From contig CAZBXE010000008.1 in NCBI GenBank assembly GCA_964496125.1, positions 1 to 64,000 on the forward strand: a stretch of DNA of 64,000 bases, in the 5' to 3' direction. A program made the position numbers and the translations under genes. The notes beneath the pieces were generated by a model that saw nothing but the letters and a program-made list of their open reading frames with translations, made no database searches and had not been told where the DNA came from. Positions 25,689 through 33,838 of this stretch are shown piece after piece; within the stretch, counting starts at the first letter, position 1; every line of letters starts with the position of its first letter. This DNA comes from CAZBXE01 sp964496125. Its GTDB lineage: Bacteria; Chlamydiota; Chlamydiia; Chlamydiales; CAZBXE01.

Positions 25689-28600
25689 ATGCGACTACAA
25701 GATAGATACCAGCTTGCTCTCATCGCTTCATTGGGTCTTGTTTTTGCTCTTTTTTCTGTCTTTATATGGCGTGAGGCTTTCCCTGAATATAAGATCTATC
25801 AGAATGCCTATGAAGAGCTTGAGGAATTCCGCTCTCAAATTACAAAAGAGCCCCCTCCTCCCTTTAAAGAAGGGGTAAAGCAGATTCTTTTGCCAGATGA
25901 AAAGCACGGAGTGGAGACAGTTGATCGCTGCACGACCTGCCACGTGGCTCTAACCTATCCCCATTTTTCCCCTACAAGAGTGTTGGAAGACATTAACGGC
26001 AGGCCAGTTGTCGATGAGATCGGCATTCCCGTGCAGGAGCGAAATCCTAATTATGTTTTCGATCTCTTGGACAAGCAAATCGTTCAGCTCGAGGGGGAAG
26101 GAAAGATAGCTGAGGCAAAAAAACTTCGTGATTTAAAAGTTGCTAAGGTAGGTGAGCATGAATTCGATATGCAAAGAGTCCTTGCATCCCACCCCCTGAT
26201 AGGCAAAGAAACAAGGCCTTTTCAGTACCATCCTGTTGATGACTATGGGTGTGTGGTCTGCCATGCAGGAAATGGGAGATCGATCGTATCTGACCGCGCC
26301 CATGGCCCTGTGTTTGATGGTCAGTATGAGATTGGTGAGGAGGAGGGGCAACCCCAATTTACAGAAATTGATCCTCAGAATGATCCTAAATTTGCCTCTG
26401 TGTATAACCGAAAACCGGGTGAACGTTTGCTTTTTCAGACTACCCCCCTCTTAGTAGATGGTCTTTTGCAAGCAAAATGTGTCCAATGTCATCAGACAAG
26501 CGAAACAGCTTTTGACTCCCTTTTCCAAGGCATAAAAAGCGCAGAGGAGAAAAGAAGAGCGTATGCAGAGGATATAACACTTAGCTTTGAAAATCAAAAA
26601 GAAGCCCTTCTTTCTCTCATTCTGACCAAAAAGGCGCTTTTAGAAAAGGGACTTGCTTCTGTCACAACAAAATTAAAAAGCGATCTGCAAAATTATGATC
26701 TTTCAAAACAGGCAAGGGAAAGCATCGCAGGACAGCTAGCCTATCTGGAAAAGGTTCAAGGAGGCGAGGAGAAGATTCGACAAGTCATCGATCAGGATAT
26801 TTTCAGGATGGTAGGAAATGTGCAGTTAGAGCAAGAGATTGAGGCTAAGTTCCCTCCTGTAGGAGAGGTGGCACCGTTGCATCTGATTAGCGACTGGGCT
26901 TCTGACAACCGAGACAATCCACAGGCAACAGGGTCGCTCTTTGTAGCACAGAAGGCGTTTTTAGAAGAGCAGAAGCTTGTAGAGCAATTGAGCGGAACAA
27001 AGCTTGCCTTAGATTCAATACAGAAAAGTTCTGGCAAGGTCAAAGTAAGCCCTGAAATAGATGCTGCTCTTGGAAATTACGAGCGTGGCAAAGAGCTCTA
27101 CGTCTCCCAGGCTTGTTATGCATGCCACAAGATTGCAGGGTTTTCCCGTGGAGGGGTAGGGCCTGAGCTGACAAAGGTTGGGTACTGGTATCCTTGGTTT
27201 TTAAAGCAGGGAATCGTCTGGCCTCAAGCTGAAGGAAGCATGACCATGCCAAACTACCGCCTTGACCATGAAGAACTTGCTGATCTTATGACGTTCTTGC
27301 TTGCCCAAACAGGACGCCGCAAAGGGGTTTCTGAGGTGGAGTATGAGAGGCAGGTGAAAGAGTGGGAAAGCATGGTAAAAATGCCTTGGGAAAAACCGAT
27401 TGCTCGTAGCGAGCTTGATGATCTTGGTGAAGGGATGCGTGTCTTTGCGGAACAGGGTTGTGCGGCCTGCCATCGTGTCAAGGGGTACACATCCTCTGTT
27501 GGTTTTGCTTTGGAGAAACAAAAGCCTTCTTTTGAGGCCCTCTATGAAGAGAAAAGGTGGTTTCAAGATCTTTTTCCTGAGACTGTTGTGGGAAGTCAAA
27601 TCGTTAAACTTGCGGAAAGTCGAGGGGAAGAGCTCGATAGGCGCATTGTTGAAGGAGTGCATGGAAAAGGCGTGCTCGAACAACTAGATCCAAGGTTAAT
27701 GCTTTCCTTCTATACACCCTTCCACTTTGCAATGCGTGCAAAAGATCATGAGCTTCAAGGGGATGCAAAAAAAGCGTGGAAGGAGAGAATCGATCGCCTT
27801 TTGATGATGTTTATTCAAGAATATGGCTTTGGTCGCCTTATCTGTCCAAAACTAAACTGGACTGGAGTTATAAGAAGCGATCAGTGGCTTATGGAACACT
27901 TTGCAAATCCTGGCCATTTAGCTCCCGGCACAATCATGCCAGCCTTTCCTTTTGATCGCTCGAAGTTTGTGGTTCTCACCCACATGCTGGATGTTCTGGG
28001 ACAAAAAAATACAGAAGACCTGCAAAAGATTTGGCAAGAGAGAGGATTTGATCCAGCCCTTGCTTTCCATACCACCTGCGCGCAGTGTCATGGAGAAACC
28101 CGTAAAGGGAATGGGCCAGTGGCCGAGTGGGTGCATCCTATCCCTAAAAATTTGGCAGATCCGGTGTTTATGCGGAATTTGACAAAAGAAAACGTTGCAC
28201 ATTCGATTATACATGGAGTACCAGGGACACCGATGCCGCCCTATGGAGAGGCTTCTGCTGATAAGATGTTTCCAAATAAGGAGCCTGTCTACACAAAAGC
28301 TCAGATTGACCTGCTTGCTGACTGGCTTTTTGATGAGTTATCGAAAGGGCAGTCGATTGTAGGCAATGTGGCAGTGCCAAAATGGGAATACTCACCGCAA
28401 GATGCGAAGGATGAAATGGATAAAGAGGGTCAAAGCCTTCTTGTTGAGATGGATGGTGAGAAAGATCTCTTTGTGGAAGAGCCTTCTCTTCATGAGGGAG
28501 ATAAGCCGAGCTACTTCATCCGAGAGAAATACTATACAAAAGAAAACATAGCAGCAGGCAAGGAGTTTTTTGAGCTTAACTGCGCTTCTTGTCACGGGAA

Positions 28601-29222
28601 AGAGGCAGACGGATCAGGACTAAGAGCGGGTGTGATGGGTGTTGCCAAGCCGCGCAATTTAACAAATGTTTCTTGGCTTCAAGATCGGGACGATTTAAGA
28701 ATGATCCGTTCCATCAAGTATGGGATTCCAGGGACAGCCATGACCCCCTGGGGAGATCTTACTACTTCTTTACAACGGCTTCAGCTTGTCATGTTTATCC
28801 GCAATCAGAGCGCTCAAGAAGTGTTCCGCAGAAAAGTAGAAGATTCTCTGTATAAGGGTTTTGATGCCGCCTCTCTTCTTATGGATCAGACCTCTAGAAA
28901 AGAGTTAGACATGCTTAATAAAAAACTCATAGAAGAAAAGACTGTCTACCAGGAGCTTGGGAATGCGATTGCAAGCCGTGGCATAGAGAAGAGCCAGGAG
29001 ATATTCCTCTCTATCCTGCAAAAACTAGAAGGAAGGTTTTTCTTGCGTGATGGGAAAATACAAATGAAAGAGCCTAAGAACCTTGCGTCTTTATGGGCGG
29101 GTCTTGCCTCTTCAGTGCCTCCGGGCAAGGAACATAACCTTGTTCAAGAAGCGGCAGCGTTAACCGGGCATCTTCAAGCAGAGGAAGGTAAACTATTTCA
29201 AACATATAGGGAAAGCAAATGA
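25689..29222 (+). CDS. Seven-haem membrane-anchored cytochrome c (bc complex/oxidase linker)
   Basis: A 1177-residue protein with one N-terminal anchor (about residues 8-28) and a long periplasmic part. It has seven CXXCH haem sites: CTTCH 81, CVVCH 188, CVQCH 264, CYACH 476, CAACH 591, CAQCH 797 and CASCH 965. The last two are typical mono-haem cytochrome c domains with Met ligands in GTPMPPYG and GTAMTPWG; a similar domain surrounds CYACH (SMTMPNY). A coiled coil (about 280-380) separates the first three haems. It sits between cytochrome b and CcoN and probably combines the jobs of cytochrome c1, the soluble carrier and the CcoP haem domains. The full-length architecture is not one I know by name. 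Confidence 0.9.
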   Translation: MRLQDRYQLALIASLGLVFALFSVFIWREAFPEYKIYQNAYEELEEFRSQITKEPPPPFKEGVKQILLPDEKHGVETVDRCTTCHVALTYPHFSPTRVLEDINGRPVVDEIGIPVQERNPNYVFDLLDKQIVQLEGEGKIAEAKKLRDLKVAKVGEHEFDMQRVLASHPLIGKETRPFQYHPVDDYGCVVCHAGNGRSIVSDRAHGPVFDGQYEIGEEEGQPQFTEIDPQNDPKFASVYNRKPGERLLFQTTPLLVDGLLQAKCVQCHQTSETAFDSLFQGIKSAEEKRRAYAEDITLSFENQKEALLSLILTKKALLEKGLASVTTKLKSDLQNYDLSKQARESIAGQLAYLEKVQGGEEKIRQVIDQDIFRMVGNVQLEQEIEAKFPPVGEVAPLHLISDWASDNRDNPQATGSLFVAQKAFLEEQKLVEQLSGTKLALDSIQKSSGKVKVSPEIDAALGNYERGKELYVSQACYACHKIAGFSRGGVGPELTKVGYWYPWFLKQGIVWPQAEGSMTMPNYRLDHEELADLMTFLLAQTGRRKGVSEVEYERQVKEWESMVKMPWEKPIARSELDDLGEGMRVFAEQGCAACHRVKGYTSSVGFALEKQKPSFEALYEEKRWFQDLFPETVVGSQIVKLAESRGEELDRRIVEGVHGKGVLEQLDPRLMLSFYTPFHFAMRAKDHELQGDAKKAWKERIDRLLMMFIQEYGFGRLICPKLNWTGVIRSDQWLMEHFANPGHLAPGTIMPAFPFDRSKFVVLTHMLDVLGQKNTEDLQKIWQERGFDPALAFHTTCAQCHGETRKGNGPVAEWVHPIPKNLADPVFMRNLTKENVAHSIIHGVPGTPMPPYGEASADKMFPNKEPVYTKAQIDLLADWLFDELSKGQSIVGNVAVPKWEYSPQDAKDEMDKEGQSLLVEMDGEKDLFVEEPSLHEGDKPSYFIREKYYTKENIAAGKEFFELNCASCHGKEADGSGLRAGVMGVAKPRNLTNVSWLQDRDDLRMIRSIKYGIPGTAMTPWGDLTTSLQRLQLVMFIRNQSAQEVFRRKVEDSLYKGFDAASLLMDQTSRKELDMLNKKLIEEKTVYQELGNAIASRGIEKSQEIFLSILQKLEGRFFLRDGKIQMKEPKNLASLWAGLASSVPPGKEHNLVQEAAALTGHLQAEEGKLFQTYRESK

Positions 29223-30673
29223 CAGCGATGGCCATGCCAGCAAAGGAAATCACGGGGATAAAGCATGACGATACGGCGGTGAAGTGGTTTCTCTACCCAT
29301 CGCTTTTTTTCATGATCACGAGCATGTTGTTTGGTTTATTTATTTCTGTGAATGGATTTGTACTGCCTGATTACTTTTCTGGAGAGTATGCAACCTTCGG
29401 AAGGGTAAGGCCTATGCACGTCATGGGAATTGCCCTCTTGTTTTTACTCTCTGCGGATGTGGGGCTCATGTTCTATTTTGTACCACGCCTTACGGGCGCA
29501 CCTATTTGGAGCCAGAGACTTGCGAAATGGACACTTGTACTCTGGTGGTCTTCTTTGATCATAGGAAACTTTTCTTATCCTTTTGGAACCAATTTTGGCT
29601 GGGAATACGCTGAATTTCCAAACTTTGTTTCCTGGATTCCTGTGAAGGTGATGTTTACGGTAGCTTGGCTGATGGTGGTCGTGAATATCTTTATGACGAT
29701 TGCTAACCGGACAATCCCGATGCTTTATGTTTCCCTTTGGTATACGATGGGGACTTTGATCTGGACAACGATTACCTACATAGTGGGTAGCTACAGTGTG
29801 ATGTGGCTTCCTTACGGGCTGACTCGTGTAAATGCTAGTTTTTTCTATGTGCACAATCTTGTGGGGCTTATTTTTACACCCATGGGCCTTGCGACTGCTT
29901 ACTACTTTCTTCCAAAAGCTGCTAAAGTGCCTATTTATAGCCACAGGCTTTCAATGATTGGGTTTTGGACGATTGCCTTTGTCTATGCCTGGACAGGTTC
30001 ACACCACTTGATCCACGGGCCGATTTCACAGTGGCTTCAGACCGTGTCAATCATCTTCTCCATCTGGCTTTTTATTCCGGTGTTTACTGTAGTAACCAAT
30101 ATTTTTGGGACGATAGCGCAGAATTGGACAAAATATACAGATAGCGTGCCTGTCAGATTTATCATTACGGGAACACTTTTTTACCTTGTTACGTGTGTCC
30201 AAGGCCCACTGCAAGCACTTCGGAATGTCAACGAGATCACTTCGAAAACTGATTGGATCATTGGGCATGCCCATATCGCTCTTTATGGCACTTTTGCCTT
30301 CTTTGCCTTCGCGGGGATCTATCATGCTGTTTCAGTGATTGAGAGAAAGCCCATTTGGTCTCAAAGGCTTGCTGAATGGCATTTTAACTTAAACATCCTA
30401 GGCGCCATATTTTTTATCCTTCCCCTCTGGATAGGTGGGTTTATCCAAGGTATTATGTGGACTGCCTGGGCAACAGGCACAAGTTATGCTGAGTTTCATG
30501 CTAACTTAACAAACCTTCCTTTTTTGGAAACAGTGGCCGCCATGCGCCCCTACTGGATTTTACGGTCGCTAGGAGGTGCGATCATCGTTTTTGCAAACCT
30601 TCTTTTTGTGATCAATATCTACAATACAGTTCTCTTAGAGAAAGTGGAGCCTTTGCATGAGCAGCGAGCATAA
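29219..30673 (+). CDS. ccoN: cbb3-type cytochrome c oxidase subunit I
   Basis: This 484-residue catalytic subunit reduces O2 at a haem b3-CuB centre. There are about 12 membrane helices. Haem and copper ligands are visible in VRPMHVMGIA, the CuB/cross-linked Tyr-type segment FFYVHNLVGLIFTP, GSHHLIHGPISQWLQ and GHAHIALYGTFAFF. cbb3 oxidases have high oxygen affinity and suit microaerobic or intracellular conditions. The start (ATG 29219) overlaps the seven-haem gene stop, and the end overlaps ccoO. Confidence 0.95.
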   Translation: MTAMAMPAKEITGIKHDDTAVKWFLYPSLFFMITSMLFGLFISVNGFVLPDYFSGEYATFGRVRPMHVMGIALLFLLSADVGLMFYFVPRLTGAPIWSQRLAKWTLVLWWSSLIIGNFSYPFGTNFGWEYAEFPNFVSWIPVKVMFTVAWLMVVVNIFMTIANRTIPMLYVSLWYTMGTLIWTTITYIVGSYSVMWLPYGLTRVNASFFYVHNLVGLIFTPMGLATAYYFLPKAAKVPIYSHRLSMIGFWTIAFVYAWTGSHHLIHGPISQWLQTVSIIFSIWLFIPVFTVVTNIFGTIAQNWTKYTDSVPVRFIITGTLFYLVTCVQGPLQALRNVNEITSKTDWIIGHAHIALYGTFAFFAFAGIYHAVSVIERKPIWSQRLAEWHFNLNILGAIFFILPLWIGGFIQGIMWTAWATGTSYAEFHANLTNLPFLETVAAMRPYWILRSLGGAIIVFANLLFVINIYNTVLLEKVEPLHEQRA

Positions 30674-31937
30674 AAAAGGGTTTTTATATAAAGTTGAAGT
30701 GTCTCTTGCGCTCACTACAGTCGGGATTTTCATTCTCTTTTTTTCTGCCATCGGTACCATTTTAATTGCCCCGAAATATGTGGATGAGGCTTGGACAAGC
30801 GTGTGCTCGAGCTACCAAAAACAGATGTATGAGGTGGCTGATCCACATGTTTATATTAGTGGAGCGACAGGTGGTAAACCAGAACTTGAATGTGTTCACC
30901 ATCTGCAAGAGGGTCACAGTCTGATTGCCCTGCAAGAAAGTGAGCTTGTGCGCTTTATTGCCCCACCTTCTCTTGAAGGCTATGTGACGCGTTTAGGAGA
31001 AAGTCCTCTTAAACTTACCTCAAAGCTTATCCTTTTGCGTAGGCCTCTAGGTCAGACTCAAGAAGAGGCAAGCGAGAAGCAGAGAGAACTGCAGAAAAAG
31101 TGGAAGGATTCTTACCCGAATGCCGCAGCAGAAGGCAAGCAGATGCCTTATTATATGTTTTATGAGGTGTTTGAGCCTGGGAAGAAGGATGCGTTTTCTT
31201 TAGGAGGGCCCGAGGGGACTACAAGCGACTGGGTAGATCGTAATTTTGTCTTGCTTGAGGGAGAAGGAGGGGCGCCTCACCACCTGGAGAGCGGCGTGAT
31301 TTATGTAAAAAATCCTGTGGAGTACCGCGTGACTTTCTATGATTTTGCAGGAGAGCCGCATTGGCACTACGATCCAAATGGTGAGGCCATCAAGAGTTTA
31401 GAAGAGCTTACTGGCAAGGCTCTTGGATTTACTTCACGTAAAGAGCTGATTGCCTATGGGGAGCATTTGTTTACAATAGAGGGGTGTTGGTATTGCCACA
31501 CAGACCAAACAAGAACCCTTGTCCAAGATACAGTATTGAATGGCTCAGATGAGTATCCAGCTCCTCCCTCTTCTCCCAATGAATATGTGTACCAGCAAGT
31601 ATCTTTTATGGGGACACGAAGAATTGGTCCTGACCTTTCTCGTGTGGGTGTCAAGAGGCCGCATAGAGATTGGCACAAAGGGCATTTCTGGTCTCCTAAA
31701 ACAACGAGTAAGGGGACGATCATGCCTGCCTACCAGCACTTTTTTGATGACGATCCAAGAGGCACTTCGGGGGATTCCACGGGCGTTCCGAATCATAAGT
31801 TTGAAGCGATATTTCAGTATTTGATGACAAAGGGGACAAGGATTACACCTCCCACAAGAGCATGGTGGCTAGGGTTAGACCCTGTGCTTACGAAGGAAAT
31901 TATTGAAGGAAAGAAGAAAGTAGGAGATAAAACATGA
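30657..31937 (+). CDS. ccoO: cbb3-type cytochrome c oxidase mono-haem subunit II
   Basis: A 426-residue protein with one N-terminal helix (about 14-38) and a periplasmic haem c domain. The haem site EGCWYCHTDQTRTLVQD is the CcoO signature, followed by RRIGPDLSRVG and the Met ligand in GTIMPAYQHF. At 426 residues it is roughly twice the size of usual CcoO because residues 45-260 form an extra periplasmic segment before the haem. The gene overlaps ccoN by 17 bp and the next small gene by four. Confidence 0.93.
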   Translation: MSSEHKKGFLYKVEVSLALTTVGIFILFFSAIGTILIAPKYVDEAWTSVCSSYQKQMYEVADPHVYISGATGGKPELECVHHLQEGHSLIALQESELVRFIAPPSLEGYVTRLGESPLKLTSKLILLRRPLGQTQEEASEKQRELQKKWKDSYPNAAAEGKQMPYYMFYEVFEPGKKDAFSLGGPEGTTSDWVDRNFVLLEGEGGAPHHLESGVIYVKNPVEYRVTFYDFAGEPHWHYDPNGEAIKSLEELTGKALGFTSRKELIAYGEHLFTIEGCWYCHTDQTRTLVQDTVLNGSDEYPAPPSSPNEYVYQQVSFMGTRRIGPDLSRVGVKRPHRDWHKGHFWSPKTTSKGTIMPAYQHFFDDDPRGTSGDSTGVPNHKFEAIFQYLMTKGTRITPPTRAWWLGLDPVLTKEIIEGKKKVGDKT

Positions 31938-32098
31938 ATTTACTTCCCGCATTTTTAGAGGGGTTTGGCATATATGTCGCAATTTTTTATTTTTCCCTGT
32001 TGATTGTGCTGACATGTTCTCTGTTCTTTGCATTTTTATACTTTTTGATAGAACGCAGGTTAAATGCAGATAAGGAGGAAAAGAGGCGTGGAAGATGA
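31934..32098 (+). CDS. Small membrane protein, CcoQ-like
   Basis: A 54-residue protein: MNLLPAFLEGFG, one helix (about 13-41) and a basic tail ERRLNADKEEKRRGR. The ATGA overlap with ccoO and its place behind ccoNO suggest the CcoQ position of cbb3 operons, where a short single-helix protein stabilises the complex. Sequence identity to CcoQ is not evident. Confidence 0.7.
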   Translation: MNLLPAFLEGFGIYVAIFYFSLLIVLTCSLFFAFLYFLIERRLNADKEEKRRGR

Positions 32099-32309
32099 AT
32101 ATAGAGATGACGGCGTGCCAGAGTCGGGGCATGCTCCTGTATCTAAGTGGTTGATAGCATGTTACATTGCTCTCCCTTTGTGGGGCATTGCAGTCTTTGC
32201 TCTCTATTGGAATGGGGCTTCTGGCTGGCTTGATCGCGGCTACTGGAAGCAGCTAGAGCGTGCTGCTAACACGACGCTTCCCTATCGCAACTATACACAA
32301 CTGAATTGA
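32088..32309 (+). CDS. Single-helix subunit at the CcoP position, without haem domains
   Basis: A 73-residue protein from GTG 32088, with AAGGAGGAAAAGAGG upstream. A short charged N-terminus (VEDEYRDDGVPESGHAPVSKW) leads into one helix (about 22-42, LIACYIALPLWGIAVFALYW), then about 30 residues with no CXXCH. The N-terminal layout is like the membrane anchor of CcoP, but the two haem c domains are absent. The seven-haem protein may supply them. The last codons of this gene are duplicated 1.1 kb downstream (see repeats). Confidence 0.7.
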   Translation: MEDEYRDDGVPESGHAPVSKWLIACYIALPLWGIAVFALYWNGASGWLDRGYWKQLERAANTTLPYRNYTQLN

Positions 32310-32315
32310 AAAGTT
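32292..32315 (+). repeat. 24-bp direct repeat, left copy (3' end of respiratory operon)
   Basis: TATACACAACTGAATTGAAA followed by AGTT covers the last codons and stop of the CcoP-position gene. It matches the copy at 33393-33416 in 23 of 24 bases. A gene 3' end duplicated at the far side of an accessory segment is what site-specific integration leaves. Confidence 0.7.
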
Positions 32316-32349
32316 CTTTTCTGCCTCTCAATTCTTGCCCGCCTGCATT

Positions 32350-32370
32350 GCTCTGGGTTTTACCCAGAGC
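32350..32370. terminator. Hairpin after the respiratory operon
   Basis: GCTCTGGGT and ACCCAGAGC pair around a 3-nt loop, 41 bp after the operon end and just before the stop of the convergent gene. There is no T-run, so it may be Rho-assisted or protect 3' ends of both convergent transcripts. Confidence 0.5.
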
Positions 32371-32374
32371 GACT

Positions 32375-32968
32375 TTACAGCTTTAAATCGTTTAAAAAGT
32401 CCGGTTGCATTACTTTGATGTGAGCGTTTTGCTTTGTTGCCACTTTTAAAATTGTGTCCCAGTGTGCAACCTGAGAAACATCCTGTCTTCTTTCGTAAAT
32501 TCTTTTTAGCAGGGAAGCCCCCTCAATTGACTTTTCTTTTTGTAAAGCTTCCTTTAACAATTCCTCAGCCGTTGTTTGGGCTATTGGTGGTGTTCCCGGG
32601 GAAATATAACATTCAGCAATCAAGACTAAAAGAGATGGCGGAATAGGCGTTACTTTCTCTGCCGCCCTCTTGTAAGCTTGGTATTTCTCCTCGTAACGCA
32701 TGGCAATATTACATGCATCACCCAAAAAAACATCAAACTTCCAAGAAGAATCCCAGTCCTCTGGAAAATGCTTTCGTATTGCATACAAAAGTTCAACTGC
32801 ATAGTTCTGGAACTTTTCGTCCCAGCGGGGGTCATAAAGCATACGATAAGCAAGAGCCAATGCCTCCTTAAAAGAGAGAGAATTGCAGAGATCCAGCACT
32901 TTGCTTTTTGTTATGATTTCGTCCCACATTCGCTCATTTATAAGCATCTCTAAGTTCTCCATGATCAC
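32375..32968 (-). CDS. Hypothetical all-helical protein, possible immunity-like partner
   Basis: A 197-residue soluble helical protein with repeat-like helices (ALALAYRMLYDPRWDEKFQNYAVELLYAIRKH); I do not recognise the family. The GTG start 32968 (or ATG 32962) overlaps the stop of the upstream frame, so the two are translated together. Small helical proteins coupled behind a short nuclease-like frame are often immunity proteins of toxin systems; that role is inference. The gene lies inside the segment bounded by 24-bp direct repeats. Confidence 0.6.
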   Translation of the reverse strand: MIMENLEMLINERMWDEIITKSKVLDLCNSLSFKEALALAYRMLYDPRWDEKFQNYAVELLYAIRKHFPEDWDSSWKFDVFLGDACNIAMRYEEKYQAYKRAAEKVTPIPPSLLVLIAECYISPGTPPIAQTTAEELLKEALQKEKSIEGASLLKRIYERRQDVSQVAHWDTILKVATKQNAHIKVMQPDFLNDLKL

Positions 32969-33315
32969 TCTAAAACTACCCAGGCATTTTTTAAAAACGA
33001 CTCCCCCGTACGCTCATATGTTTCAAATACAGCAGTAATGAGGTTTCCATTAATCCTCTTTTCATATTCTATACGAGTTATTGTCTTTACTCGGTTTCCC
33101 TCAGGAAATAATTGTGATCGTTTGGCAAAAATCGGATCTGCTATATGATTTTCTTCTAACAAGACTATAACATTTTTAAAATCTTCCTCAACGTTACCAC
33201 TCAGCGTGGCCTTGTAGGATAAGTCGCCCGAAGGGTGACTTATCCTACAAGGCCCTCCATGGCTACAAGATTGGTGAGGAGCAGAAAGGCAGCTACTAAG
33301 ACTGGGAAATAACAC
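32965..33315 (-). pseudogene. Fragment of unknown gene, possible toxin C-terminus, interrupted by a hairpin repeat
   Basis: The believable part is about 75 residues, from GNVEEDFKNVIVLLEENH to the stop, ending RIEYEKRINGNLITAVFETYERTGESFLKNAWVVLE. This compact alpha/beta end looks like a small toxin-type domain, but I cannot name it. Upstream, a 47-nt hairpin (33208-33254) is inserted in the frame, and the preceding codons look non-coding. In another frame a hydrophobic, signal-like stretch runs into a stop inside the hairpin. I read this as a gene broken by the palindrome, with only the C-terminal part kept together with the overlapping partner gene. Confidence 0.45.
33208..33254. repeat. 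Near-perfect 22-bp stem hairpin (palindromic insertion)
   Basis: GGCCTTGTAGGATAAGTC at 33208-33225 pairs exactly with 33237-33254. The stem continues through a G-T wobble and CCC/GGG, leaving a GAA loop. There is no T-run. Its position inside a reading frame suggests insertion of a mobile palindromic element. Confidence 0.8.
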
Positions 33316-33392
33316 TTCTGATTTAGCAAGAGCCAGCTCCTTTTATGAGAAGGCCATCTTAACAGAAGGGCAGGCCAATTGAAAAGAGAAAA

Positions 33393-33416
33393 TATACACA
33401 AATGAATTGAAAAGTT
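33393..33416 (+). repeat. 24-bp direct repeat, right copy
   Basis: It starts TATACACAAATGAATTGAAA and differs in one base from 32292-32315. It lies just upstream of the broken Fic gene. Confidence 0.7.
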
Positions 33417-33422
33417 GGTAAT

Positions 33423-33771
33423 ATGCCAAGGAGGCGCCCTCAATTTTTGCCAGCGGTTGAGGCGTCGAAGCAGCTAAGGTTAAAAACCTTTGAGCAGCTT
33501 ACAGTTTTGCGTACAATTGGTGAATACCAGGGAAAACAGGAACTTTATTTCAAGCAATCGCCTGAAATTTTAAAGCGTCTTCAGCAGATCGCGATTATTG
33601 AATCAAGAGAGTCATCCAAACATGATTGGTCCTTTTTCTGTTTCTGATATTGAACGTGCTTGTCCATCCGTAAGTAGAGACACGATTCGACTAGTTTTAA
33701 GGCAACTCAGGGATGAGGGGTCCATTATCCCTCAAGGTAAAGGTCGTAGTGCAAAGTGGATAAGGAAATGA
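33423..33771 (+). pseudogene. Fic-family protein, internally deleted
   Basis: The first frame (33423-33647) begins MPRRRPQFLP and contains RTIGEYQGKQELYFKQSPEILKRLQQIAIIES, the N-terminal region of about 360-residue Fic proteins, just before the expected SSNRIEG inhibitory motif. The sequence then shifts to a second frame (from 33622) with SVSDIERACPSVSRDTIRLVLRQLRDEG and a basic end, the C-terminal winged helix of the same family. The whole AMP-transferase core (HPFxxGNGR) is missing. Intact Fic proteins AMPylate or otherwise modify proteins; this copy cannot. Confidence 0.75.
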
Positions 33772-33838
33772 GAGGTTCCTTAAGCAGGAAGCAAAATTGC
33801 AAAATACTCCCAATTCGTGGTAGGCTTTCTCGTAACTT

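Noticed and set aside
25935..25944. GCCACGTGGC palindrome in the seven-haem gene
   Set aside because: It encodes part of the first haem motif region and lacks the GTT/AAC flanks of parS.
33240..33443. 67-codon minus-strand frame with a signal-like hydrophobic stretch
   Set aside because: It stops inside the inserted hairpin and has no supported start. Best seen as a possible N-terminal remnant of the broken gene, not a gene of its own.
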